Positions 1 to 8,606 of a stretch of DNA of 34,857 nt are shown one piece after another (position 1 is the stretch's first letter; each line of letters begins with the position of its first letter). The notes under the pieces were generated by a model. It saw nothing but the letters and a program-made list of their open reading frames with translations. It was not told the DNA's origin and did not search any database. A program made the position numbers and the translations under genes. The stretch covers positions 1 to 34,857 of the forward strand of contig BJHT01000040.1 of the NCBI GenBank assembly GCA_014193395.1, in the 5' to 3' direction. This DNA is from Verrucomicrobiota bacterium. Lineage in GTDB: Bacteria > Verrucomicrobiota > Verrucomicrobiia > Limisphaerales > BJHT01.

Positions 1-881
1 ACTTGCGCGCATTCAACGCGGTGGTCGAGCACACGGCGGAGGACATGACGGCGACGGTGCAGGCGGGCGTGTCGTTGACATTGCTCCAGTCCGTGCTGGC
101 GCGGCGCGGACAATGGCTGCCGATTGATCCGCCGAATCCCGAGCAGACCACCATTGGCGAAATCCTCGCGGAAAATCTCAGCGGGCCGCGGCGCTTCGGT
201 TGCGGGACGATTCGCGAGACGCTCATCGGCATTCAGGTGGTGCTGGCGGATGGGCGCGTGATTCGCGGCGGCGGCAAGGTGGTGAAAAACGTGGCGGGCT
301 ACGATCTGTGCAAGCTGTTCGTCGGCAGCCGCGGCACGCTCGGCGTGATCACCGAGGGGACGTTCAAGCTCTCGCCGCTGCCCGAGATTGAAGCCTTCGT
401 GCAATGCGCCGTGAACACGCCCGAGGAACTCGCGGCGCGCGCGCAGGCGGTGATCGAAGCCGGTCTCACGCCCGTGGTGCTCGATGCCCACAACCTCGAT
501 CTCGCAGCCTCCGCCGACGCAGGTCTGCGCGTCAGCAAGCAGCTCGCGCTCGTGCTTGGCTTCGCGGGCGCGCGCGAGGATGTCGTGGCGCAACTGGCCC
601 GCGCCGCGGAACTCGGCATCGCGGAGCCGTCGAGTCTCGAACACGAGCGGCGCTTCTGGCCGCTCCACGCCGCGCCGGCGAAGCGCTGGTCGCTGCTGCC
701 CTCGAAGCTGGCGTCGGGCGTCGCGACGCTGGCAGGTGTGCCGTTTGTGGCGCGTGCGGGCAACGGACTCCTGTGCTTCCGCGACGGTCCCGAGGTTCCG
801 CGTCCGGCCCTGCCGCTCGATCTCGCGCGGCGGCTGAAGAACGAATTTGATCCGCACCACATCTTCCCCGATTTGCTGTGA
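1..881 (+). CDS. glcE: Glycolate oxidase FAD-binding subunit GlcE, 5'-truncated by the window
   Basis: This is the C-terminal part of a PCMH-type FAD-binding protein of the GlcE group. With GlcD and GlcF it oxidises glycolate to glyoxylate at the inner membrane. The frame is open from the first base, so the true start lies upstream; about 292 residues are visible. The segment with PIDPPNPEQTTIGE and then NLSGPRRFGCGTIRETLIG is typical of the FAD-binding fold of this family, as is GGGKVVKNVAGYDLCKLFVG, followed by GTLGVITEGTFKLSP. The C-terminus ends in a short NEFDPHHIFPDLL tail, the usual family ending. The stop overlaps the glcF start by 4 nt (GTGA), so the two are translationally coupled. 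glcD would be expected just upstream of the window. Family assignment is firm; the glycolate substrate rests on the glcF partner. Confidence 0.9.
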   Translation, partial: LRAFNAVVEHTAEDMTATVQAGVSLTLLQSVLARRGQWLPIDPPNPEQTTIGEILAENLSGPRRFGCGTIRETLIGIQVVLADGRVIRGGGKVVKNVAGYDLCKLFVGSRGTLGVITEGTFKLSPLPEIEAFVQCAVNTPEELAARAQAVIEAGLTPVVLDAHNLDLAASADAGLRVSKQLALVLGFAGAREDVVAQLARAAELGIAEPSSLEHERRFWPLHAAPAKRWSLLPSKLASGVATLAGVPFVARAGNGLLCFRDGPEVPRPALPLDLARRLKNEFDPHHIFPDLL

Positions 882-2161
882 ACCCACCCGCCCGCACTCC
901 CACTGCGCCCGGTCCCGCGCCGTTCCTCGATAGCAAGGAATCGCTCGCGTGCATTCATTGCGGCCTGTGTCTGTCGTCGTGCCCGACATATCTCGAAACG
1001 GGCAACGAGAACGATTCGCCGCGCGGGCGCATCTACCTGATGCGCGCGATTCAGGACGGCCGGATGCCGCTCGCGGAGACGGCGGTGCATCACATTGACC
1101 TGTGCCTCGGCTGTCGCGCGTGCGAGACGGCGTGTCCGAGCGGCGTGAAATACGGGAACCTGCTCGAAGCCACGCGCGATCACATCGAGGGCCACTACCA
1201 ACGCCCGCTGGCGCAGCGTCTCCTGCGGCAGGGTGCCATTGAACAGATTTTTCCGTTCGGGGAGCGGATGGAGTTGGCGCTGCTGCCCGCGCGGTTGGCG
1301 CAGGCGACGGGGCTGGCGAGATTTTTGCCGAAGTTCGCGCGCGATTCGCTGGCGTTGATTCCTGAGAAATTTTCCTCGGCGCGATGGCTGGAGGTTTCAC
1401 CGGCGACGGGCGGAACGCGGCGCGGCGCGGTGGCGTTTGTGCGCGGCTGCGTGATGAACGTGATGTTCGGCCCGACGCATCTGGCCACGGTGCGACTGCT
1501 GAATCGCGCGGGCTACGACGTGGTGACGCCGCCGGACCAAGGCTGCTGCGGCGCGTTGTATGCGCACGGCGGGAACCTCGCGGCGGCGCGCGAATCGGCG
1601 CGGAAAAACATCGCGGTGTTCGAGGAGCGCGAGGTCGAGGCGATCATCATCAATGCGGCGGGGTGCGGCTCGACGCTCAAGGAATACGGGCATTTGCTCG
1701 CGGGCGATCCGCTGTGGGCGGCGCGCGCGCAGCGGTTCAGCGCGAAGGTGCGGGACCTGAGCGAATGGCTGGCGACGAGCGGCTTGGCGACGCATTTGGC
1801 GCCCACGCAGTTCGCGTCGCCGGTGACATTCCACGATGCGTGTCACCTCGCGCATCCGCAGAAGATCACGCAGCAGCCGCGGGCGCTGGTGAAGGCGGTG
1901 GCGGGGAGCCGTTTCGTGGAATTGCCCGAGGCGGAAATCTGCTGCGGCAGCGCGGGGAGTTACAATCTCACCGAGCCGGAGATGGCGGGACGGCTCGGCT
2001 CGCGCAAGACGGGGAACATCTTGCAGACCGGCGCGAAGACCGTGGTGACGACGAATCCGGGGTGCATTTTGCAAATGCAGGCGGGCCTGCGCGAAGCGGG
2101 CGTGAAGGATGTGGAGGTGCTGCACCTCGCCGATTTTCTGGACCGGCATTGTCATTACTGA
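878..2161 (+). CDS. glcF: Glycolate oxidase iron-sulfur subunit GlcF
   Basis: A 427-residue electron-transfer subunit that would pass electrons from the GlcDE flavoproteins to the quinone pool. Two ferredoxin-type 4Fe-4S clusters are visible: C25-x2-C28-x2-C31-x3-C35-P and C76-x2-C79-x2-C82-x3-C86-P. Two cysteine-rich CCG domains follow, seen as DQGCCGALYAHGG in the first and as HDACHLAHPQKI plus EICCGSAGSYNL in the second. Length and domain order match the family. The start is GTG at 878, inside the glcE stop; there is no Shine-Dalgarno, so expression probably depends on coupling. An isolated GlcF-like protein can also be a lactate oxidase subunit (LutA/LldE type), but the adjacent glcE makes the glycolate assignment the better one. 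Confidence 0.92.
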   Translation: MNPPARTPTAPGPAPFLDSKESLACIHCGLCLSSCPTYLETGNENDSPRGRIYLMRAIQDGRMPLAETAVHHIDLCLGCRACETACPSGVKYGNLLEATRDHIEGHYQRPLAQRLLRQGAIEQIFPFGERMELALLPARLAQATGLARFLPKFARDSLALIPEKFSSARWLEVSPATGGTRRGAVAFVRGCVMNVMFGPTHLATVRLLNRAGYDVVTPPDQGCCGALYAHGGNLAAARESARKNIAVFEEREVEAIIINAAGCGSTLKEYGHLLAGDPLWAARAQRFSAKVRDLSEWLATSGLATHLAPTQFASPVTFHDACHLAHPQKITQQPRALVKAVAGSRFVELPEAEICCGSAGSYNLTEPEMAGRLGSRKTGNILQTGAKTVVTTNPGCILQMQAGLREAGVKDVEVLHLADFLDRHCHY

Positions 2162-2676
2162 GGAAAGCGCGTGATGAGATTGGGAATTACTTGGTATGGG
2201 CGGGGGGACAATTCGGCGGCGGCGAATAGTGCGGCGAGAATGGCTGAACCGGCCGCCGCTCGTAGCCGCCGACGTGAGGAGGCGGACGGCCCCGTCTACC
2301 GCCCGATCCGCCTGCCAACGTACCTCCTCCGCTTTTCGGGTTCCGGCTCAGCACTCAGTTTCTCCGCACGCCAACGACAACAGCGGCCCGACGAACGCGC
2401 CGTCGCCAACCTGAATCTGAACACCAATCCCCGGAACGGATTTGGCAAAGGAATGGAGGCAAGGGAATGAAGACAAAAATTTTCCCCGTCCCTATTCCTT
2501 TGCCTCCATTCCTTTGCCTGAAATTCCGTGCGCCCATCGGTCCGGTGCCGCTCGTTGCCATCGTCTTCCCTCCGCCTGCCATGTGCCTTGGCTCCATGCA
2601 GCGCGGTCGCGGTGCTCGGGATATCCTCACGTCGGCGGCTACGAGGGCGTTTTGGGGAGTGAACCACAGAGACACG
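2162..2676. repeat. Intergenic nested inverted-repeat composite (outer 22-bp perfect arms)
   Basis: No gene is supported here. The outer arms 2259-2280 and 2624-2645 are perfect 22-bp inverted copies whose cores read GCCGCCGACGTGAGGA and its complement. An inner pair lies at 2444-2469 and 2493-2518 (core AAAGGAATGGAGGCAA) and is inverted with two mismatches. The same inner arms recur at 16319-16412 and the outer-arm sequence recurs at 29025-29395. Small frames across the region are explained by the repeats. Confidence 0.8.
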
Positions 2677-4278
2677 ATGAGCACAGAGGGGGGAAAGAAG
2701 GTGGTGCGATTGGCTTTTCTGAGCGCGCTGCTCTGCCTGTTGGGGGCCTGCCCAGCCGCGGCCGCCGACTTCGATCTGGTCCTGCGGCGCGGGCAGATCG
2801 TGAACGGGACGGGGAAGGCGGCGTTCGTCGGGGATGTGGCGGTGAAGGCGGGGCGCATCGTGGCGGTGGGCACCTTTGCAGGGCAGGGGACGACGGAGCT
2901 GGATGCGACGGGATTGGTCGTGGCGCCCGGTTTCATTGATGTCCACACGCATGGCGAGGATGTGCTGGACCGGCCGTTGGCGGAGAATTTTTTGCGGATG
3001 GGCGTGACGACGCTGGTGCTCGGGAACTGCGGCTCGTCGAAGCTGGAGATCGGGGAGTTGTTTCAGCAGCTCGGGACGAATCCGCCGTCGGCGAACGTGG
3101 CGACGCTGATCGGGCACAACACTGTGCGCGCGGCGGCGATGGGCGGGTCGTTCATGCGCCCGCCGACTGTGGGCGAACTGGCGCGCATGAAGGCGGCGGT
3201 CGAGAAGGGGATGAAGGAAGGCGCGGTCGGTTTGTCCACGGGCCTGATTTATCTGCCGGGAACTTTTTCCAAGACCGAGGAACTCGTGGCGGTGGCGAAG
3301 GTGCTGACGCCGTTCGATGGCATCTACGTGAGCCACATGCGAAGCGAGGGGGAGAAGATTTACGAGGCGCTCGACGAACTGATCACGATCGGGCGCGAGG
3401 CGAAGGTTCGGGCGCATGTCTCGCACCTCAAGCTGTCGGGAAAGAAGCACTGGGGGCAGACGGAGAAGGTGCTGGCGGTGCTCGCCGGGGCGCGGGCGCA
3501 GGGGGTGAGCGTCACGCAGGATCAGTATGTGTACACGGCCTCGAGCACGGGCGTGAGCCAGTTGCTGCCGGACAGCTCGCGCGAGGGCGGGAGCGAGAAA
3601 TTTGCGGCGCGCATCAACGATCCCGCGCAACGCGCGAAGATCGTCGCGCAAATGACCAACTCGCTGGCGCGGGGCGGACACGACGGCTACGACTACGTGA
3701 CCATCGCGTCGTGCCGGCACGATCCGGGGATCAACGGCCTGACGCTGCCCGAGGCCGCGAAGCTGCGGAAAGGCAGCGCGGCGGTGGAAAAACAGATCGA
3801 GCTGGTCTTCGATTTGGAACTGAACGGGCGCACGACGGCGGTGTTTTTCGGGATGAGCGAGACGGACTTGCAGGCGTTCTTGCGGCACACGAACACGATG
3901 GTCGCATCCGACAGCGGCGTGCGGAAATTTCAAGACGGCGTGCCGCATCCGCGCGGCTACGGCAACAACGCCCGCGTGCTCGGCCGCTACGTGCGCGAGC
4001 TGAAATTATTGTCCGTCGAGGAAGCCGTGCGCCGCATGACTTCGCTGCCGGCGGCGACCTTTCGGCTCGGTGACCGCGGCCTCGTGCGCGAGGGCTTTTG
4101 GGCGGACCTGGCGGTCTTCAAAGCGGACGCGGTGCGCGACGAGGCGACCTTCAAAGACCCGCATCACTACGCGACCGGCTTCCGCTGGGTGCTCGTGAAC
4201 GGCGTGGTGACGGTGGACAACGACCGCCACACCGGCGCGCGCGCGGGCGTCGGTGTGAAGCGGGCGGAGAAGCGGTGA
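2677..4278 (+). CDS. Exported N-acyl-D-amino-acid deacylase (D-aminoacylase) family amidohydrolase
   Basis: A 533-residue metal-dependent amidohydrolase of the D-aminoacylase/dihydroorotase-like superfamily, expected to remove acyl groups from N-acyl-D-amino acids outside the cytoplasm. Evidence: metal motif DVHTH at residues 88-92, GNCG at 116-119 (the Cys is a metal ligand in characterised D-aminoacylases), GLSTGLIYLPGTF, YVSHMRSEG, HVSHLK, ASDSG and HPRGYGNNARVLGRYVRE. The N-terminus is a signal peptide, VRLAFLSALLCLLGAC then PAAAA; LGAC could be a lipobox, with SPase I cleavage after the alanines as the alternative. The start is uncertain. ATG 2677 lies in a dispersed repeat (AACCACAGAGACACG type), whereas GTG 2701 follows a purine-rich run and would give a more usual signal peptide. 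A reading frame continues upstream to 2467 through repeat DNA and is not believed. The real substrate is unknown. Confidence 0.87.
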   Translation: MSTEGGKKVVRLAFLSALLCLLGACPAAAADFDLVLRRGQIVNGTGKAAFVGDVAVKAGRIVAVGTFAGQGTTELDATGLVVAPGFIDVHTHGEDVLDRPLAENFLRMGVTTLVLGNCGSSKLEIGELFQQLGTNPPSANVATLIGHNTVRAAAMGGSFMRPPTVGELARMKAAVEKGMKEGAVGLSTGLIYLPGTFSKTEELVAVAKVLTPFDGIYVSHMRSEGEKIYEALDELITIGREAKVRAHVSHLKLSGKKHWGQTEKVLAVLAGARAQGVSVTQDQYVYTASSTGVSQLLPDSSREGGSEKFAARINDPAQRAKIVAQMTNSLARGGHDGYDYVTIASCRHDPGINGLTLPEAAKLRKGSAAVEKQIELVFDLELNGRTTAVFFGMSETDLQAFLRHTNTMVASDSGVRKFQDGVPHPRGYGNNARVLGRYVRELKLLSVEEAVRRMTSLPAATFRLGDRGLVREGFWADLAVFKADAVRDEATFKDPHHYATGFRWVLVNGVVTVDNDRHTGARAGVGVKRAEKR

Positions 4279-4743
4279 GGTTGGGAAGAAGCGGAAATAG
4301 CAAACCGCGGATGGACACGGATGGACACGGATAAGAAGCGGAGGTGCGGGCGATGTGGAGTGCGGTGACTGGTCTCCGCTTTCCCGAGGCGACTTGTCGC
4401 CGTCGAAGTGAGGGAGGCGTGGGTGGGCGATGGGGCGTTCACGGCTCGCGCCAGCGCGGAGACGCTCGCGAGATCGCGAGGTCACGTCAGTTCGACGGCG
4501 ACCAGTCGCCTGCGCAAAAGCGGTGACAAGTCACCGCACTCCAAACCGCGACCACACGCAACCTTTCCGTCGGGGGGCGAGGTGAACGCCGCAGCCACCG
4601 GTGAGTTGGCGGCAGTGTTCCTCTCGGACTGGGATCGCGGGCGACTTCCACAGAAACAAAAAGGGGGGTGGCCGATGAAATGGTTCCTGCGCCCGCTGTG
4701 TCCCAGGGGAAATCAGCCGACCGAGCTGGAGCCTCGACTGTTT
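4279..4743. repeat. Convergent intergenic region with repeat A1 and a 10-bp-period direct repeat
   Basis: This lies between convergent genes. 4303-4332 holds a short direct repeat of 10-bp period (GGATGGACAC units, family F). 4356-4545 is copy A1 of the large palindrome family A: left arm 4356-4408, right arm 4491-4544, and between them a spacer with the conserved GGGGCGTTCACGGCTCGCG block. Here the left outer hairpin is degenerate (GTGACTGGTCTCC) while the right one is perfect (GCGGTGACAAGTCACCGC). No partner F arm is seen on the right. I see no gene in 4546-4743. Confidence 0.85.
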
Positions 4744-5523
4744 TCACTTCGCCGTATAGCCGCCGTCCACCGGGAGGTTCACGCCGGTGATGTAGGCGGC
4801 GGCGTCGCTGAGGAGGAAGATGACCGCGCCGCCGAGGTCGTGGCTGTCGGCCATGCGGTTGAGCATGGTGTGTTCGCAGTAGCGCTTCACGAAGGCCTCG
4901 GGTTGGAGGTTGAAGAAGCCGCCGGGGGCGAGGCAGTTCACACGCACCTGGCGCGGGCCGTAGAGGCCGGCGTAAAAGCGCGTGAGGTTGATCATGCCGC
5001 CCTTGTGGAAAAAATAATCCGGCGGCAGATCGCCGATGTTCGTGCCTTCGTATAGCTCGTAGCTCGGGCCGATCATTCCCTGGATCGAGCCGATGTTCAC
5101 GATGCTGCCGCGGCCGGCGTCGGCCATGGCCTGGCCGAAGACGCGGTGCATGAGCATGAGGCCGGTGGCGTTGACGCGCATGGATTCCGCGAACTGCGCC
5201 GCGGTGCCGTTCGCGCCCTTCATCGGGCGCAGCACGGAGTTGTTTACCAGGCCGTGCAGGCAGCCGAAGCGTGCCTCGATGCGCGTGCGGAGGGCGGTGA
5301 CGGAGGCTTCGTCGCCCTGATCGAAGGACTCGGCGAAGACGCGGTGGCCGCGGGCAGTTTCCTCCTTGGCCACGGCGTCGATTTTGTCCGCATTGCGGGA
5401 GGCGATGATGAGCGTGGCACCGGTCCCGGCGAGAGCGGCGGCGAGGCCGCGACCGTATAATCCGGCCGCGCCGGCGGGCAGCACGACCTTGTTTTCCAAA
5501 CTGAAACTGGGGAGGGCTTTCAT
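4744..5523 (-). CDS. Short-chain dehydrogenase/reductase (SDR)
   Basis: A 259-residue classical SDR, expected to be an NAD(P)-dependent oxidoreductase of a hydroxyl/keto substrate. Seen: a glycine-rich cofactor loop in a variant form (PAGAAGLYGRG in place of TGxxxGxG), VNNS in the NNAG position, catalytic Ser in NIGSIQG and the YxxxK pair in YFFHK, then NCLAPGGFF and the C-terminal GVNLPVDGGYTAK. Length is normal. The missing first Thr of the cofactor motif is odd but tolerated in some SDRs. The start overlaps the stop of the upstream aldolase gene by 4 nt (ATGA), so it is the last gene of the minus-strand catabolic operon. The likely role is oxidation or reduction of a sugar-acid intermediate shared with the aldolases; the substrate cannot be read from sequence. 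Confidence 0.88.
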   Translation of the reverse strand: MKALPSFSLENKVVLPAGAAGLYGRGLAAALAGTGATLIIASRNADKIDAVAKEETARGHRVFAESFDQGDEASVTALRTRIEARFGCLHGLVNNSVLRPMKGANGTAAQFAESMRVNATGLMLMHRVFGQAMADAGRGSIVNIGSIQGMIGPSYELYEGTNIGDLPPDYFFHKGGMINLTRFYAGLYGPRQVRVNCLAPGGFFNLQPEAFVKRYCEHTMLNRMADSHDLGGAVIFLLSDAAAYITGVNLPVDGGYTAK

Positions 5524-6329
5524 GGGGTGGAGCGGTAAACGGAAGCCGGCGCGACCGGTGCGACGATCTGGTAGTCGGCCACGAGTTTGTTGAACGCCGA
5601 ACCCAGGCTCACGACGTCCGCCCCGAGATTGAGGATGCGCCAGCCTTCGGCCTCGAGTTCCGCGCGCGGCGCGATCATGCCGGGAGACATCAGATATTTC
5701 CCATGACGCAGGGCGGCGGCAGCCACGCGCTTGCGGGCGGCGACGACCTCCGGCGCGCCGATCTGCCCGGCCTTGCCGATGAGATGGCTGTAGTCGCCGG
5801 GGCCGAAGAGCAGCACGTCGAAGCCGGGCACGGCGGCAATGGCTTCGACGTTTTCCAAGGCTTCGGGGGATTCGATTTGCAGGATGAGCAGGCGCTCGGT
5901 GTTGCTGTGGTGGAGGTAGTCGGCGACGGGAATCTGGCAGAACGCGCCGTCGATATTGCCGCCGTCCATTGGCCGCCGACCGAGCGGCAGGAAGCGGGTC
6001 ATCTCGACGACCTTGCGGGCCTCGTCGGCGGTGGTGACGTGCGGGACCATGATGGCGGTGGCGTCCATCTCGAAGGGTTTCACGTAGTCGCTGTAGCTGC
6101 CCTTGCTTACGCGGATGATGCTGTCGAGGTCGTGGAGGCGCGCGGCGCGGACCTGGTTCTCGAGATTGGTCCAGTCATTGGGCACATGCTCGTTGCAGAG
6201 CCAGACGGCGGAGGCGCCGGCGAGGCCGGCCATTTCGACAATGCGCGGGTCGTTGAGGTTGAGCTTGAGCGTGCAGGGGTTGCGGCCGGCGCGCAGTTCG
6301 CGGAGGAGACGGGAGGGGCGGAGTTTCAT
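5520..6329 (-). CDS. HpcH/HpaI-family class II aldolase
   Basis: A 269-residue divalent-metal aldolase/citrate-lyase-family protein. Characterised relatives split 4-hydroxy-2-oxo acids (2-keto-3-deoxy sugar acids or 4-hydroxy-2-oxoheptanedioate) into pyruvate and an aldehyde. Seen: WLCNEHVPNDW, carrying the His usually placed in EHxPND; ARKVVEMTRFLPLGRRPMDGG, close to the family's ARxVVxAxRYPPxGxRG block; and LQIESPEALENVEAI with the metal-binding Glu, followed by DVLLFGPGDYSHLIG. Length is typical. It overlaps the SDR by 4 nt and lies 45 bp downstream of the DapA-like gene. A retro-aldol step on a keto-deoxy acid is the natural guess; the specific acid is not known. Confidence 0.9.
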   Translation of the reverse strand: MKLRPSRLLRELRAGRNPCTLKLNLNDPRIVEMAGLAGASAVWLCNEHVPNDWTNLENQVRAARLHDLDSIIRVSKGSYSDYVKPFEMDATAIMVPHVTTADEARKVVEMTRFLPLGRRPMDGGNIDGAFCQIPVADYLHHSNTERLLILQIESPEALENVEAIAAVPGFDVLLFGPGDYSHLIGKAGQIGAPEVVAARKRVAAAALRHGKYLMSPGMIAPRAELEAEGWRILNLGADVVSLGSAFNKLVADYQIVAPVAPASVYRSTP

Positions 6330-6374
6330 GGGAGTGGATTTTGAATTGGGTTTGAGGAATCGGAAATCTGGGGC

Positions 6375-7307
6375 TTAGCCGCGCGCGGGCAGCCAGCGTG
6401 GATGCCTGGCCTGCAATTCGGCGGCGTAGCGCTCGAAGGTCGCGTCGCTCACGGAGGCATACGGGGGCAGCAGGCGCAGCGGAAACTCCGGATCGTGCAG
6501 GCGGCAGAAGAGTTTGTCGTACGCGCCGTCCATGTGGGCGCTGGTGCCGACGACGGCGAGCAGGTCGGCGAGCATTTCGGCCAGTTCCTGCTGCAAGGTG
6601 CCGAGCAACGCCAGATTCCGCTCGTGTCCGGCGCGGAAGTATTGCCGGCCCAGCGCCAGATTCGTCGAGGCCAGCGAAATGAGGAGGCCGCACTCGCCGA
6701 GGACTGTCGCCTTCGCGAAGCCCACTTCGGTGATGAAATGCTGCAACTGCGGCGCGTCCGTCAGCAGGCTCCGCAGCCGGGCCTCGTCGGTGGTGCTGTT
6801 TTTGGTCGCCACCAGATTCGGGTAGTGCGCCGCGAGCCGTCCATATTCCGCACCGGTGAGGATGCGACCGGTGCGCTGCAGGTTGTAATGCAGAAACTCA
6901 CACTCCGGAAACCGGCCGCAGGTCTCGCGAAAAAATGTCTCCACCTCCGGGTCCCGCAAGCCCCCCCAGCCCGGCAGGGTCAGTTGAAAGCGCCGGGCGC
7001 CCAGCGCGCGCGCCCGTTCGATGCGTTCGATCACGGTGGGCAGCGAGAGGCTGATCAGGCCCACCATGCTCTGCACGCCGTCCCCGCGCGTCTCGGCCAG
7101 GAAGGCCCGGGTGATGGCGTCGAACTGCGCCTCGGTCACCGCGTAGCCTTCGCCCGCCGTCCCGAAAATGTAGAGGTCGCGGATGCCGTGGGCGAGTTGG
7201 TGGCGCACCGAACGACGGAAGATGTCTTCAGCGAACGTGTAGTCGGCGTGCCACGGCACGCAGCAGGTGGCGAGAATTCCGCAGCGATAGCGTTTGGGTG
7301 GCGGCAT
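6375..7307 (-). CDS. DapA-family class I aldolase/lyase (dihydrodipicolinate synthase-like)
   Basis: A 310-residue TIM-barrel protein of the DHDPS/N-acetylneuraminate lyase family, acting through a lysine Schiff base. Seen: the pyruvate-binding motif GTAGE at 49-53 (family GTTGE/GSTGE), a Tyr at 141 in LHYNLQRTGR (family LYNxPxRTG) and Lys169 in VATKNST, the expected Schiff-base lysine. ATG 7307 is chosen because the family-like sequence begins there; the frame runs on to 7754 but that part is antisense to the next gene. The context (a second aldolase, two Gfo/Idh/MocA enzymes and an SDR) argues for sugar-acid or sialic-acid-like breakdown rather than lysine synthesis. It starts 14 nt after the preceding oxidoreductase. 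Confidence 0.88.
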   Translation of the reverse strand: MPPPKRYRCGILATCCVPWHADYTFAEDIFRRSVRHQLAHGIRDLYIFGTAGEGYAVTEAQFDAITRAFLAETRGDGVQSMVGLISLSLPTVIERIERARALGARRFQLTLPGWGGLRDPEVETFFRETCGRFPECEFLHYNLQRTGRILTGAEYGRLAAHYPNLVATKNSTTDEARLRSLLTDAPQLQHFITEVGFAKATVLGECGLLISLASTNLALGRQYFRAGHERNLALLGTLQQELAEMLADLLAVVGTSAHMDGAYDKLFCRLHDPEFPLRLLPPYASVSDATFERYAAELQARHPRWLPARG

Positions 7308-7321
7308 GCGCGCAGTGGGTT

Positions 7322-8302
7322 TCAAGTGCCGGGCGAGGCCGGAGGCTGCACTTCGGCCAGCACGTCGGCGACGGCGATGATTTTGCCGCCTTGCGCGCGG
7401 CTGCGAATGCCCGCGATGAGGACGGCCATGAGTTCCACGGTTTCCGCGAAGGGCAGGGGAGCGGTGCCGCGCCGGAGCAGGGCGAGGAAGGCGAGCAACT
7501 GCTCGCGGAAGGCGTTGTAAGTGTCGGTGAGCGTGAGCGCCAACTGGCCGCGCGTGCCGTACAGATGCACCGCGCCGAAGCTTCCGTAAGCATCGTGCAG
7601 CGCGCCAATGGTCACGCGCACGCCGCTGCGATGCGTGATGTGCATGATGTCGCCGCCCGCGTCCGTGAGCGCCTGCACGCTGGTGAAACCCACGCCGAGC
7701 AGCGGCTCGACTGCCTCGAGCGCGTGGATGCCGTAGCGCTCCCAGGTCTTGCACGTAAAGCTCGTGATCCAGCGCAGCTCGCCGACGTGCGCGCGCTGGG
7801 CCTCGGTCAGGCGCATTTCGGGGGCGTAGCGCATCCCGCTGGTGGAGAGCAGCACCTTACCCGCGCGCTGCCACGCGGCGAACTGGCGCAGGTCGGCGAT
7901 GTTCGTCGCCAGCGGCTTGTCGATGAACACGGGCAGCCCCGCCTCGATGAACGGCCGCGCTCGGCGCATATGATCGTCGCCGTTGTCCGTCGCGATGATG
8001 ACCGCGTCCACGTTGCCGATGACGTCCTCGGGGCGCTTCACGACGTGCGGAATCAAGCTCGCTGCGGCGACCTTGGGCGCGTCGGCGGGATCATCGGTCC
8101 ACACATGCGTCACGCGTGCGCCGGGCACGCCCATGCTGTCGAACGGCTGCCGGCCGAGATACACGGGGATGCTGGGATACGGGCACTTCGCCATTTCCGC
8201 CGGGTTGTAGCCATTGATGATGGCACTCCACGAATACGGGTGGCCGTTGCCTTCGATCATGCCGAGCATGGCGAGGCGGAGTTCTTTGGCGTGTGTGCTC
8301 AT
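7322..8302 (-). CDS. Gfo/Idh/MocA-family oxidoreductase
   Basis: A 326-residue NAD(P)-dependent oxidoreductase with an N-terminal Rossmann fold and C-terminal substrate domain. Seen: the cofactor strand LAMLGMIEGNGHPYSW, an unusual version of GxGxxG; DAVIIATDNGDDH; and FIDKPLATN, the EKP motif as DKP. The Asp for Glu change and the odd glycine loop place it away from the classical inositol or glucose-fructose enzymes. ATG 8302 is chosen since coding similarity begins with MSTHAKELRLAMLG; the frame upstream is made of tandem repeat. It is the first gene of the tight four-gene block 8302-4744. The substrate is unknown, probably a polyol or sugar acid. Confidence 0.85.
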   Translation of the reverse strand: MSTHAKELRLAMLGMIEGNGHPYSWSAIINGYNPAEMAKCPYPSIPVYLGRQPFDSMGVPGARVTHVWTDDPADAPKVAAASLIPHVVKRPEDVIGNVDAVIIATDNGDDHMRRARPFIEAGLPVFIDKPLATNIADLRQFAAWQRAGKVLLSTSGMRYAPEMRLTEAQRAHVGELRWITSFTCKTWERYGIHALEAVEPLLGVGFTSVQALTDAGGDIMHITHRSGVRVTIGALHDAYGSFGAVHLYGTRGQLALTLTDTYNAFREQLLAFLALLRRGTAPLPFAETVELMAVLIAGIRSRAQGGKIIAVADVLAEVQPPASPGT

Positions 8303-8606
8303 GCTAAAAAAGAGCGGATAAAATGGCCGCAAATGCCGCGGAGCGCGACCGGTCCCCGGTCGCAGCGCGTTCGCCGGCGGGAGGGCGTTGGAAGTTTTGC
8401 GGCACCACTGCGAGTGCGGAGCTGCTGCGGGCGGGGACCGCCCGCGCGCCGAACACCGCGGAGCGCGACCGGTCCCCGGTCGCAGCGTGTTTGCCGGCGG
8501 GAGGGCGTTGGAAGTCTTGCGGCACCATTGTGAGTACGCAGCTGCTGCGGGCGGGGACCGCCCGCGCCCCGAAGGTCGAGCCGCTCGCAAGGTTTCGGCG
8601 GATTCA
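8303..8606. repeat. Family C repeat, 120-bp tandem duplication
   Basis: Two tandem copies with an exact 120-bp period, 8336-8455 and 8456-8575, differ at only a few positions. Each carries two perfect small hairpins, GCGACCGG-tcc-CCGGTCGC (first copy 8345-8363) and GCGGGCGG-gga-CCGCCCGC. A third copy in inverted orientation is at 25623-25729, and a lone related hairpin lies near 24098-24123. The repeat separates the two Gfo/Idh/MocA genes of the minus strand. No gene is supported here. Confidence 0.9.

Noticed and set aside
4356-4545. Family A repeat as an insertion sequence
   Set aside because: No transposase frame lies between the arms; only about 190 bp, so at most a non-autonomous element.
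7308-7754. N-terminal extension of the DapA-like protein
   Set aside because: The extra 149 residues are antisense to the oxidoreductase gene and unlike the family; the family begins at 7307.
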